A DNA stretch of 38,059 bases from positions 1 to 38,059 of the forward strand of contig DAOUSN010000025.1 in the NCBI GenBank assembly GCA_030627205.1. The letters run 5' to 3'. Position numbers and translations under genes: made by a program. This DNA comes from Methylococcaceae bacterium. Lineage in GTDB: Bacteria > Pseudomonadota > Gammaproteobacteria > Methylococcales > Methylomonadaceae. The notes under the pieces were generated by a model. It made no database searches, was not told the origin of the DNA, and worked only from the letters and a program-made list of their open reading frames with translations. Below, piece after piece: positions 1-8,002 of this stretch; position 1 is the stretch's first letter; each line of letters opens with the position of its first letter.

Positions 1-273
1 CACGGCTTCCAATTTTTCAAAGCCTTCATTTTTCATTGCCGTTACTGTGTTAGCTAAAACAGAAACGTCACTTTTACGCGCCGCGAAGTAAGATTCAAGA
101 CGCTCTTTTTTTACCTGTCGAACCGCTGTTAGTGAGTCAAAAATCTGTTCTTCTAAGGCGGAAGAAGAACTTGTTGCAGCAATAAAACCACTTACAGCGA
201 AAGGAATAATCCCTACAAGCAAGAAGAAGGCCAGTAGTCTTATCCTGAGACTGAGGTCTCTAAACCATTTCAT
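1..273 (-). CDS. Methyl-accepting chemotaxis protein, N-terminal fragment
   Basis: This partial gene runs off the left edge, leaving 91 codons from the ATG at 273. A GAGGAAA ribosome site sits just upstream. The product starts with a short basic segment (KWFRDLSLRIR), then a membrane span of about 20 residues (LLAFFLLVGIIPFAVSGF), then an extracytoplasmic helix containing ERLESYFAARKSDVSVLA. That layout is typical of chemoreceptors with a Cache or four-helix sensor domain. The HAMP and signalling domains would lie outside the window. It sits 38 bp downstream of the CheB-like gene on the same strand, so it is probably the last visible gene of that operon. The signal cannot be inferred. A sensor kinase or diguanylate cyclase with the same N-terminus is possible but less likely in this context. 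Confidence 0.75.
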   Translation of the reverse strand, partial: MKWFRDLSLRIRLLAFFLLVGIIPFAVSGFIAATSSSSALEEQIFDSLTAVRQVKKERLESYFAARKSDVSVLANTVTAMKNEGFEKLEAV

Positions 274-311
274 TTTAATTTCCTCATTGAATCATCATGT
301 TCACACGGCAT

Positions 312-1379
312 TTAATTGACCGAATATGTTAAAAAATTATTTATTTCAGTAGCAATTTCCCTATCTGCTACCACGACTTCAGCTTCACATAAATTTAAAG
401 CGTATAAAGCCATATTATTATACAGGCAACTAACAGGTGATTGAATAATTGCTCCTCCACCTACACGTACTATTTCTTCTAATCCTTCTGCTCCGTCAGT
501 GCCTGCTCCAGAAAGTATAACACCCAGAGAATCTCTGTCTAGGTTTTCTGCAACTGAAAACATTAACATGTCAATTGAACCTCGGCGTGAAGAAAATGGA
601 GCTGGACTAACATAAGTAGTTAACCGTCCTTTTTCTCCATGAACAGTAACGTATTCTTCACCTGTACTTATGTAACAGCTTCCGACTTCTAATAAAGCAT
701 TGTTAATTGCAGGCTGTACATTAACCGCACTAAAATGATTTAAATAGCGAATAAATCCATTAATATGTGCTGCGGTGTCGTAAAAAATAATTATGAAGGC
801 GGTCGAATTATTAACTTTTAATTTAGGAACTATTTTTAATAATGACCCATAACCACCCTCACCTACGCCAAATACGACTAAATTATTACACCCTCGTTTT
901 TTTAATGGTGTTGTTTTTTGATTAGGTTTTAAGCGAATATATTGAAGCGCGGTGCTTCTTACTTTTGCGGCTAAACAAATCTTTTTAATAATTTGCTCTT
1001 TTTGTACCTCTAAAGAGTTATCTTTTAAAGATAATTCGCCTAAATTTGAGGGTTTATTGATAAAATCAATCGCCCCATAACGTAATGCGTCAAAAGTAAT
1101 AGGTGTTCCATCTTGAATAAAACTACTAAGTATAATTGTCGGTGTTGGGTGAAATATCATGATATGCTTCAACGCAGTTAGACCGTCCATTTTAGGCATA
1201 ACAATATCTAAAGTAATTATATCAGGTTTTAGTTTAGGAATTTTTGTAAGTGTTTCATGACCATTTGCTGCTTCACCAACAACTTTTAATGCTTCACTGG
1301 ATTCAAGAATATCAATAATAGCTTGGCGAATAATACTAGAATCATCAACAACTAAAACCTTATAAGGTGTTTTGACCAT
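312..1379 (-). CDS. CheB-like response regulator with degenerate methylesterase domain
   Basis: The 355-residue protein has the CheB architecture. A receiver domain (about 7-120) carries the acidic pair D12/D13, phosphoacceptor D58 and K109. A linker leads to a methylesterase-like domain (about 165-350). In CheB the catalytic triad is Ser-His-Asp. Here the GASTGG serine loop reads GVGEGG (171-176), so the Ser position is Gly173. The His position, aligned on the QHM motif, is Tyr200. The Asp survives in GAGTDG as D295, and the S-(I/V)-D-x-L-x-x-SVA segment is well kept. The reading frame is intact, so this looks like a maintained pseudo-esterase and not a decayed gene. It lies 5 bp after the PATAN/double-receiver gene and before the chemoreceptor. 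Demethylation activity is unlikely; a phosphorylation-dependent binding role is my inference. Confidence 0.85.
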   Translation of the reverse strand: MVKTPYKVLVVDDSSIIRQAIIDILESSEALKVVGEAANGHETLTKIPKLKPDIITLDIVMPKMDGLTALKHIMIFHPTPTIILSSFIQDGTPITFDALRYGAIDFINKPSNLGELSLKDNSLEVQKEQIIKKICLAAKVRSTALQYIRLKPNQKTTPLKKRGCNNLVVFGVGEGGYGSLLKIVPKLKVNNSTAFIIIFYDTAAHINGFIRYLNHFSAVNVQPAINNALLEVGSCYISTGEEYVTVHGEKGRLTTYVSPAPFSSRRGSIDMLMFSVAENLDRDSLGVILSGAGTDGAEGLEEIVRVGGGAIIQSPVSCLYNNMALYALNLCEAEVVVADREIATEINNFLTYSVN

Positions 1380-1384
1380 AATTC

Positions 1385-4063
1385 TTACCTTAAGTATTTC
1401 CTCACAACGGTTAATAGTTCATCAGGCTGAAAAGGTTTAGTCAAATATTCATTTGCACCAGAAACCTTACCTTTTATCTTGTCAAATAAACCGTCTCGTG
1501 ATGTTAGCATGACTACTGGTGTTTCTTCAAACATGGGCTTTTGTTTAATTTCTTCAAGTATCTCATAGCCGTCTTTTCCTGGTAAGATTATATCTAATAA
1601 AATTAAATCTGGGTTTTTTTGCTCTATTCCTGCTAACGCTTCAAATGAATTTTTAGCCTCAAAAACCTCATAACCTCTTGCAACAAGTGTTCTGGCAATT
1701 ACTTTTCGGGTTACCAAGCTGTCTTCTACAATTAATATTTTAGCTTTTAAATTGTTACTTGAAGTTATAGGTGTCTCTTCGCTGATTATCTTTTGGGATA
1801 TTGTAGCAGATTTATCAGTGTCATTATCTATATAATCAATTAGACTTTCACTTTTATTTATTGCGAAGTGTTTGCGAACAACGGTTAATAATTCTTCTGG
1901 TTGAAAAGGTTTGGTTAAATATTCATTAGCACTTGATACTTTTCCCTTTAATTTATCAAACAAACCATCTCTCGAGGTTAGCATAATAACTGGTGTTGTT
2001 TCAAACATTGGTTTTTGTCTAATTTCTTCAAGTATTTCATAACCATCTTTTCCAGGTAAGATAATATCTAATAAAATCATATCTGGACTTTTTTCTTCTA
2101 AATCATTTAAAGCTTCAAAGGCATTTTTAGCTTCAAAAATTTTATAACCATTAGCCACTAATGTTCTAGTAATAACTTTTCTAGTGACCAAGCTGTCTTC
2201 AACAACTAAAATTTTTTCTTTTGGTTTATTCCTTACTTCCGTTTGTTGAGATTCAACGGCTTCTTTTTGAATAATACTATTAAAATTTAGTCCCTCTGCA
2301 TTCATATAATCCGTTAAAATATGTCCTTGGGTTATTAGGGCTTTATTATTTGGTGCTAAATGAGCTATTTCATTGAATTGATCTAAACCTTCTTGGAAAT
2401 ATTTTCGATTCAAATAAGCCATTGCCAAATAAAAGCGTAAATAAAGTTGATTATTTTTATTGTCCTCTTTCTGTAATACATGACTATAGCGTTCAATAGC
2501 ATTATCCAGTATTTCGGTTTTTGCTTTACCTACTGTTTTGAAAAAATTAGGTTCAATGAAAAAATTTGATTGACAATAATCACATTCATTGTCTTTTTCT
2601 GCTATTGGCATCCAACAAAAAGGACAACGGATAACGAAATCAGTGGTGATGGTTTTTCTTGCTAGGGTAAATTTCTTGACTTCTTCCACTAAATCCGCAT
2701 TTTTAGAATGAATATGACCTGCTTTTTTCAAAGTCATTTCGATAGCAGTCATATTTGTCAATATACGTGAAAGCCATAGCCATGCCTTAAAATTATCATC
2801 ATGGCTTATTAAAATATCGGTTAATATTTTTTCAGCCTGCGCCCCCTCACAACTTTCAATTAATTCAATTGCTTTTGCAAGTAAAGTGATCTCATCAGCT
2901 TTACTGTATTGAGATAACGGAGCTTTATTAGCAGATGTTTCATCTATTTTTAACAGCTCCATTTCTTTTGCTAAACCATCAACTGTTTGTTGAATTTGTC
3001 GAGAAACCCCTTTTTGAGCCACGGGTCTAAAGACTAAATAATCGTGCTCCCATTGCAAAATATCCATGGCAATAATTTTACCATTCATACCACATTCAAC
3101 GGCATTAATTAAAATACCTTTATTAAAATAAAAACCACCTGCTTTGCTTTTTTCACGGACTTCCAGCAGACCTGTTCTATCTGATTTTTCTAAAAGTCTT
3201 AATAATGCAAGTAAATTAACCGAACTTCCTACATTTCCTGCACGTTCAATTTGTAATAATAATTTATTGATTAATCGTGGGCCAAATTCACCTTGAACAT
3301 TTTGTTTGGCGACACAAAGCCCAAGAGTTGAATTATTCATCCTTAATTTTTTATCAGAACCTTTTAAGGCTTGTAAAATAGCATCATGACCTTTTAAGTT
3401 ATATTGGGTGATAAAGGCTAAAATATTTTGTCTAAAGAGTGTTTGTTGTTCAGGCGTTAAAACTTCTTTCGATATTTTTTCTACAACACTGTTTAATAAT
3501 TTAAAATTATTGGCAGCATGAATAATATCTGTTGAATAATCAAAAAAAATGATTTTAGCAATAGGTCCAATAATTGTAGCTAGTTGGGCTTCAATAACAA
3601 CCATGCCCCAATTTTCAGTTACATTAAATTCATTATGAGTTACTGCAACTTCTTGAATCATTGTTGATGCTGCTGTTAATGGCACATCATCAGTTGTGTT
3701 AACTTGTTGAATATGATCTTGAGGTTTTTTTGTTGTTAGTTGAATCTCAGATGTCAGTATTTGGAAAATTTGAACGGTTGATAAGGCGATCTTTTTTTCA
3801 GTGCCTTTTTTTTGTTCCAGACGGTTGGAAAAAGTTGCTTTTCCTTCTTTTATATTTTTAATTAAACCTAGTGCTGCTTTACCACTTTTACCTTTGAAAA
3901 TTACATCAAAAATTGTACCTTGTTCAATGGTTAATTGGGCAGACTCACCTATTTCATCTTTGATGAACATTATTCCTGTGTGCTTTTCTTTGCATAATTT
4001 TTGCAAAACTAACAGTAACTCACGGTAAGTAAGCAAGCGTACTGTATTACCATTTTCTTGCAT
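1385..4063 (-). CDS. PATAN/DUF4388-type response regulator with two tandem receiver domains
   Basis: This is an 892-residue cytoplasmic signalling protein. The N-terminus (about 8-100) resembles the DUF4388/PATAN domain of cyanobacterial PatA/PixG regulators. A second copy of that fold seems to lie near 282-350 (VNLLALLRLLEKSDRTGLLEV). A helical TPR-like stretch follows, interrupted by a CX2C-X10-CX2C zinc-ribbon-like motif (CPFC...CDYC). The C-terminus holds two CheY/PilG-type receivers, 615-733 and 773-892. Phosphoacceptors are D666 and D824, each followed by a switch region LTS and a KPF lysine. By hand alignment the receivers share about 98 of 119 residues. It is the first gene of the minus-strand operon with CheB-like and receptor genes. 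In PatA-type proteins such modules control type IV pilus motility, so a twitching or phototaxis-like output is a reasonable but unproven guess. Confidence 0.75.
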   Translation of the reverse strand: MQENGNTVRLLTYRELLLVLQKLCKEKHTGIMFIKDEIGESAQLTIEQGTIFDVIFKGKSGKAALGLIKNIKEGKATFSNRLEQKKGTEKKIALSTVQIFQILTSEIQLTTKKPQDHIQQVNTTDDVPLTAASTMIQEVAVTHNEFNVTENWGMVVIEAQLATIIGPIAKIIFFDYSTDIIHAANNFKLLNSVVEKISKEVLTPEQQTLFRQNILAFITQYNLKGHDAILQALKGSDKKLRMNNSTLGLCVAKQNVQGEFGPRLINKLLLQIERAGNVGSSVNLLALLRLLEKSDRTGLLEVREKSKAGGFYFNKGILINAVECGMNGKIIAMDILQWEHDYLVFRPVAQKGVSRQIQQTVDGLAKEMELLKIDETSANKAPLSQYSKADEITLLAKAIELIESCEGAQAEKILTDILISHDDNFKAWLWLSRILTNMTAIEMTLKKAGHIHSKNADLVEEVKKFTLARKTITTDFVIRCPFCWMPIAEKDNECDYCQSNFFIEPNFFKTVGKAKTEILDNAIERYSHVLQKEDNKNNQLYLRFYLAMAYLNRKYFQEGLDQFNEIAHLAPNNKALITQGHILTDYMNAEGLNFNSIIQKEAVESQQTEVRNKPKEKILVVEDSLVTRKVITRTLVANGYKIFEAKNAFEALNDLEEKSPDMILLDIILPGKDGYEILEEIRQKPMFETTPVIMLTSRDGLFDKLKGKVSSANEYLTKPFQPEELLTVVRKHFAINKSESLIDYIDNDTDKSATISQKIISEETPITSSNNLKAKILIVEDSLVTRKVIARTLVARGYEVFEAKNSFEALAGIEQKNPDLILLDIILPGKDGYEILEEIKQKPMFEETPVVMLTSRDGLFDKIKGKVSGANEYLTKPFQPDELLTVVRKYLR

Positions 4064-4654
4064 CAGCTATTCTCCTGCTGCTGTAGTGAAAAAGTGTTTT
4101 TTGGCATAAGGTTCATTTTTAAAAAATGTTATTACGTATGGCATTTAAAAACCTAAGTATAGCTTAAAAAAAGAATTGCACTAGTTTAGTCTTAAAGTCA
4201 TTTTATTTTTGACAAAATAATTTAGTCGAATATTGTTATTCAGTGACTTAACTTTAACATATTAGACTTTTTTCTAAATGATTTTAAGAAGATTACTATC
4301 AAGTCAGTAGTTGATTATAAATAGTCTAGCATTATTAAAATCAACCAATAAATAACGATTCTATGGTCAATATCTCATGCTTTTGAATGCTTTTAAACAT
4401 CTGATTAGGTGATTTGTAAATAGCTAATAACGTTATTTAGAAAAAAGTTTATTACTTTTTTGCAGTACTCCTACTTTTTTTGCAGAGTAGTTATATGTAT
4501 TTAATAAAGCATAAGTTTTATAGAAATGGTTTTGACCAACAAAATAAAAATAAAATACAGTGCTGATTTAATAGTAAACAAAATGACTCTAAAATTAATA
4601 TTGAATGCTTGAAGAGCGGTTTGATCCCAGCTCTCCAATTCTGAACTAATTAAA
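4064..4654. other. Long AT-rich intergenic region upstream of the chemosensory operon
   Basis: This stretch of about 590 bp separates mch (ending at 4655) from the chemosensory operon starting at 4063; both are on the minus strand. I see no credible ORF or RNA gene. It must contain the promoter of the chemosensory operon, but no convincing sigma-28 or sigma-70 pair stood out. Two features are visible. One is an imperfect direct repeat of TACTTTTTTGCAG (4453-4465 and 4472-4485, the second with one extra T). The other is a weak hairpin (arms 4611-4617 and 4630-4636, one G-U pair) just after mch that could be a poor terminator. Confidence 0.5.
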
Positions 4655-5641
4655 TTAACTACCAAAAGATTGTTTTAATAAGGCATTATCTAGTTTTCCA
4701 GCACGAAAACTATTTCCCGATTCAACAGCACTAACAATAACACTGGCAGGGCTAAATAACATTCCATCAACTTTAAAGAAGTCATAATCGTATTCTTTAA
4801 AAATTTGTGCAAAAGGTTTGCCGTAATCTTTAGAAGTTGAACTTGGTAAGGCATTAGCTAATTTTTCAGCTTCTTCATCTGAGCCACTGACAAATAAATG
4901 GACTTGACCCGCAAATAAAATCGCATCATTAGTCCGTCCCATTGCTTGTACAAAATCAGGGTGAGGCGGACAAAGTGGCGCGCTACCGCTACCATCAATA
5001 ATATTTTCTAAGGGAAATTTTAATTCATGTGCTTTGTGCATAGCTACTTCTAATACCCGTCCAACTACTTGGACACATCCAGCAATACTACTGGTTGGAG
5101 TCATGATAATGGTTAAATCTTCAGGGTCAATATCACAGGCTTTAATGATTTTTTCAATAATTTCCGTTGGGGGTATTTTATCATTTTCAATTACTAAAAC
5201 CGTTTCTTCACCATTATCTTGATAACCTAATTCATTATAGAGTTTTTCAACTGGTTCATCTTCACCTTCTCTAGTTTTAGTAGCCATTGCTCGTGCAGGT
5301 CCTGACCCTAAAGCATGATATTTTTCATGAGACAAGCTCCAGCCCGCATATTGGCTACCTAAGCAGGCTAAAACAGGATTGCTAGTATGAACATTAATCG
5401 TTAATGGCCAGTTTTCAGCATAAGGACTGTGGGTTATACTCACTGTCCCTAACCCTCCTAAACATATTTCAGTAATAATTCGTCCTGCTTCTAAGCCACC
5501 AGGGGCTTCAATCCCCGCATCAATAATGACGCTACCATTGTCTAGTGTTTGCACATCTAGTCTTAACTTATCAGCATTATCAAGTAGTTCTTGGACTAAA
5601 GGTTGACTAAGTTTATTTACGCTCGCGTTATATTCAATCAT
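4655..5641 (-). CDS. mch: Methenyltetrahydromethanopterin cyclohydrolase
   Basis: The 328-residue product is recognisable as Mch, which interconverts 5,10-methenyl-H4MPT and 5-formyl-H4MPT in the tetrahydromethanopterin-linked formaldehyde oxidation pathway of methylotrophs. Family features include the N-terminal SVNK segment, the [14 protein letters not shown] motif, the long [18 protein letters not shown] block, GSGPARAMA and [20 protein letters not shown]. Its length is normal. The start codon overlaps the stop of the upstream ATP-grasp gene by 4 bp (ATGA), implying translational coupling. The same kind of neighbour occurs in the archaeal-like C1 gene clusters of methylotrophs. This gene is the strongest marker that the organism is a methylotroph or methanotroph. 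The enzyme is cytoplasmic. Confidence 0.95.
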   Translation of the reverse strand: MIEYNASVNKLSQPLVQELLDNADKLRLDVQTLDNGSVIIDAGIEAPGGLEAGRIITEICLGGLGTVSITHSPYAENWPLTINVHTSNPVLACLGSQYAGWSLSHEKYHALGSGPARAMATKTREGEDEPVEKLYNELGYQDNGEETVLVIENDKIPPTEIIEKIIKACDIDPEDLTIIMTPTSSIAGCVQVVGRVLEVAMHKAHELKFPLENIIDGSGSAPLCPPHPDFVQAMGRTNDAILFAGQVHLFVSGSDEEAEKLANALPSSTSKDYGKPFAQIFKEYDYDFFKVDGMLFSPASVIVSAVESGNSFRAGKLDNALLKQSFGS

Positions 5642-6756
5642 GTAGTTTGGTTTATTTGTGTAAAAAGGTGATTTTGTTTGTCAGTTAAATCTTCAAGCAA
5701 GGACTGAGAATCTATTCCATTAGTAATGATACTGCAAATAGGCTGTTTTTGGTTAATAATTACATTTGATTGAGGTAAATTACAGCAATATGTTGGCCAT
5801 TTCATGTTAAGTGGAATTGTTATTTTATTGATTGCATAGATAATTTGATAAGCGGTATAACGTTTGTTTGTGGAGTAAATAAATGGTTCTAATTGACCTT
5901 GGCAGGCGTAACCTTGGCAAGTTTGATAATGTATTGTTAATAAATTTTTCTGGTATAACTGCATACTCGCAGGTGGGCGAGGATTTATTTCAAGGAGATA
6001 GCATTTATTTTTATAATAAATAAAGTCTAAACTGCATAGTCCTAATAAATTATAACTGAGAGTCAGTTTATTTGCCCATTCAGATACTTTATGTTGATGA
6101 GTAACGGATAAATTAACATGATTAATTATACCTGCAAATACAAATGATTGTGGTAGTGTCCATTGTTGATTGAATCCAATAATAGTAGCGTGTTTACCAT
6201 TGGCAACAAATAAAACTGACAAGGATTGTCCTGATAAATATTGTTGATAATAATGGGTGTTTTTTAGTGGATAATAAACTATATTATGCTTAATGAATTG
6301 AATATCAATACCACCTAAACTATTAAATGGCTTGATTAAATAAGGTGCTTTTTTTTGAATCTTAGAGGTGTTATTATTTTCTGATGCAAATAAAACCCTA
6401 GGATGGGTAATATTTAATTGCTGTAAACGTTGGAAGAAATCCAATTTATTTTGAAGTTGATTAAAAACTGTGGCTGAATTTCCAAGTAACTGAAAGCGTG
6501 TTTCTAAAAAATAGAGACTTTCAGGAAAGGCTTCAAAACCAGCTCCGTAAAAGCACTCAATAATATGTTCATCTAATGATTCAATCACCGTTGTTATGTC
6601 ATTAATCGCTAATGATTTTACTTGATAAGTTTGTATTGCTAATGTTTGTGTATCTACATCAGCAAAACAATCAATGGCAATGACATTTAAACCGATATGA
6701 GAAGCTGCTTGGGTTAACATTTGTGCTGATTGAGCAATAACAAGCCATGTTTTCAA
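5638..6756 (-). CDS. ATP-grasp protein of the tetrahydromethanopterin gene cluster
   Basis: This is a 372-residue ATP-grasp-fold protein. The signature is the C-terminal metal-binding motif [11 protein letters not shown] (E-x-N-P-R-P), preceded by a candidate ATP-binding segment [16 protein letters not shown]. The N-terminus looks like a Rossmann-type pre-ATP-grasp domain ([11 protein letters not shown]...[10 protein letters not shown]). From family knowledge, a COG1821-type ATP-grasp gene (I recall it as orf5 in Methylobacterium) accompanies mch in methylotroph H4MPT clusters, where it is thought to serve cofactor biosynthesis. The 4-bp overlap with mch supports that link. The exact ligation reaction cannot be read from the sequence. 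It seems to be the first gene of the pair, and the 146 bp upstream presumably carry the promoter. Confidence 0.8.
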   Translation of the reverse strand: MKTWLVIAQSAQMLTQAASHIGLNVIAIDCFADVDTQTLAIQTYQVKSLAINDITTVIESLDEHIIECFYGAGFEAFPESLYFLETRFQLLGNSATVFNQLQNKLDFFQRLQQLNITHPRVLFASENNNTSKIQKKAPYLIKPFNSLGGIDIQFIKHNIVYYPLKNTHYYQQYLSGQSLSVLFVANGKHATIIGFNQQWTLPQSFVFAGIINHVNLSVTHQHKVSEWANKLTLSYNLLGLCSLDFIYYKNKCYLLEINPRPPASMQLYQKNLLTIHYQTCQGYACQGQLEPFIYSTNKRYTAYQIIYAINKITIPLNMKWPTYCCNLPQSNVIINQKQPICSIITNGIDSQSLLEDLTDKQNHLFTQINQTT

Positions 6757-6902
6757 AATTAATTACGCCTTTAATAAGAATTGTGCCTTGTTTATTGGTT
6801 CTATTATTTGGTTTTTTAAGCCATTGCGCTTTTAGAATAAATTTATTAAAATTTAGTCAGAAACTTAAAAAAATATTAATGAGAACTTATGTTGCTAATT
6901 TT

Positions 6903-7928
6903 TTAACCAAACCGCTCACAATAAATATTTTCTGCATTAATTCCTTGTTCCAGTACCATTTCAGTCGTGATTTCAACTAACCGAGGGGGTCCGCATAAAT
7001 AAATATCGGGTAAAACATCGGTTTGTTTTAAATACACTCCTAACGCATCTGCGGGTGTTCCTCGAAACCATTCCCATTTATCAGAAGGTTTCCAGACACA
7101 AATAGTTACCTCTAATTTGGATAAACTTTGTTGTAAATCTTTTAATTCTTGATGACAAAAAATCTCAGCCTCATTGTTAACCCCTAAAAATAATTGGGTT
7201 GGATGATCTTCACCCCATTCTGCCATCCGTCGTAAAATAGACAAAAAAGGTGCAAGTCCTGTTCCCCCAGCAATAAAACAGCGTGGATTTAAACTTTGTC
7301 CTTGAAGCCCAAACGTTCCACTCGGCCCATGTACTTTTAACGCTTGCCCAACTGCTGCTTGATCTTTTAGAAATTGAGAAAATTTTCCTTGATCTTGCAA
7401 ACGAATTAAAAATTCTAATCTACCTTCCCAATTAGCGGTATTGGCAATCGAATAAGCCCGTTTTAAATTTAAGTCTTCTCTTTCTAATTCAACAAACTGT
7501 CCCGCTTCAAAATCAAAGCCTAAACCTTGTTCTTCATCTTCTGATAATTGTAAAACTAAAGACATCGTGCGTTCGGCTAATACTTTAATTTCAATAATTG
7601 TCGCATCACGGGGTGTTTTTTGATGATTTTGAATTCTATCTGAGTTATAAGGCGCATGAATCATTAAATCACTTTGTGGATAAGTGCGGCATAATAAAAC
7701 AGCTTTGCTTTCCTCTGTCTCCGAAGGTAATAAACCTTCACTGTAATTTTTTAATTCATAATCACCCGTATCACAAACAGCAAGACAAGAACCACAACTG
7801 CCCATTTTACAAATCGCAGGGGGGAAAAAACCTGCATTTTCGGCAGCATCCTGTACCGTTTGTGAAGGTTCACAATTAAATTGAATTTTATTACCATCCA
7901 ATGTAACTAAAGTAATAGAATAACTCAT
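6903..7928 (-). CDS. MmoC-like [2Fe-2S]/FAD NAD(P)H oxidoreductase, probable electron donor to Hcp
   Basis: The 341-residue flavin reductase has an N-terminal plant-type ferredoxin domain with cluster ligands C40, C45, C48 and C80 (CX4CX2C then LLCRTYP). An FAD domain follows with RAYS at 157-160, then an NAD-binding domain with GGTGLAP (221-227) and CGPP (312-315). The order ferredoxin-FAD-NAD matches the reductase of soluble methane monooxygenase (MmoC) and phenol/benzoate reductases. E. coli Hcr has its ferredoxin domain at the other end. No monooxygenase genes are present here. The gene lies 74 bp after hcp on the same strand, so it most likely feeds electrons to Hcp. A strong hairpin sits between them. 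It could instead serve another oxygenase encoded elsewhere. Confidence 0.85.
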   Translation of the reverse strand: MSYSITLVTLDGNKIQFNCEPSQTVQDAAENAGFFPPAICKMGSCGSCLAVCDTGDYELKNYSEGLLPSETEESKAVLLCRTYPQSDLMIHAPYNSDRIQNHQKTPRDATIIEIKVLAERTMSLVLQLSEDEEQGLGFDFEAGQFVELEREDLNLKRAYSIANTANWEGRLEFLIRLQDQGKFSQFLKDQAAVGQALKVHGPSGTFGLQGQSLNPRCFIAGGTGLAPFLSILRRMAEWGEDHPTQLFLGVNNEAEIFCHQELKDLQQSLSKLEVTICVWKPSDKWEWFRGTPADALGVYLKQTDVLPDIYLCGPPRLVEITTEMVLEQGINAENIYCERFG

Positions 7929-7965
7929 AATGACCTTTATATTTAAAAGATGTGAGGAAGAAATA

Positions 7966-7992
7966 AAAGAACCGATAAAATATCGGCTCTTT
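7966..7992 (-). terminator. Hairpin between hcp and the reductase gene
   Basis: Arms 7966-7977 and 7981-7992 can pair as a 12-bp stem with one G-U wobble and a 3-nt loop on the minus transcript, followed by a U-rich TTTTATTT tract. It lies 10 bp beyond the hcp stop codon. It resembles an intrinsic terminator or a processing/attenuation hairpin that would reduce readthrough into the reductase gene. Confidence 0.65.
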
Positions 7993-8002
7993 ATGTATTT
8001 TC

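Noticed and set aside
6747-6980. Possible 77-residue plus-strand gene between the ATP-grasp and reductase genes
   Set aside because: It overlaps both neighbours' ends on the opposite strand, has no recognisable domain or convincing ribosome site, and reads as chance open frame.
6903-7928. Soluble methane monooxygenase reductase gene mmoC
   Set aside because: Domain order fits, but no mmoXYZB genes are near and the gene sits with hcp and norR, so an Hcp-linked role is more likely.
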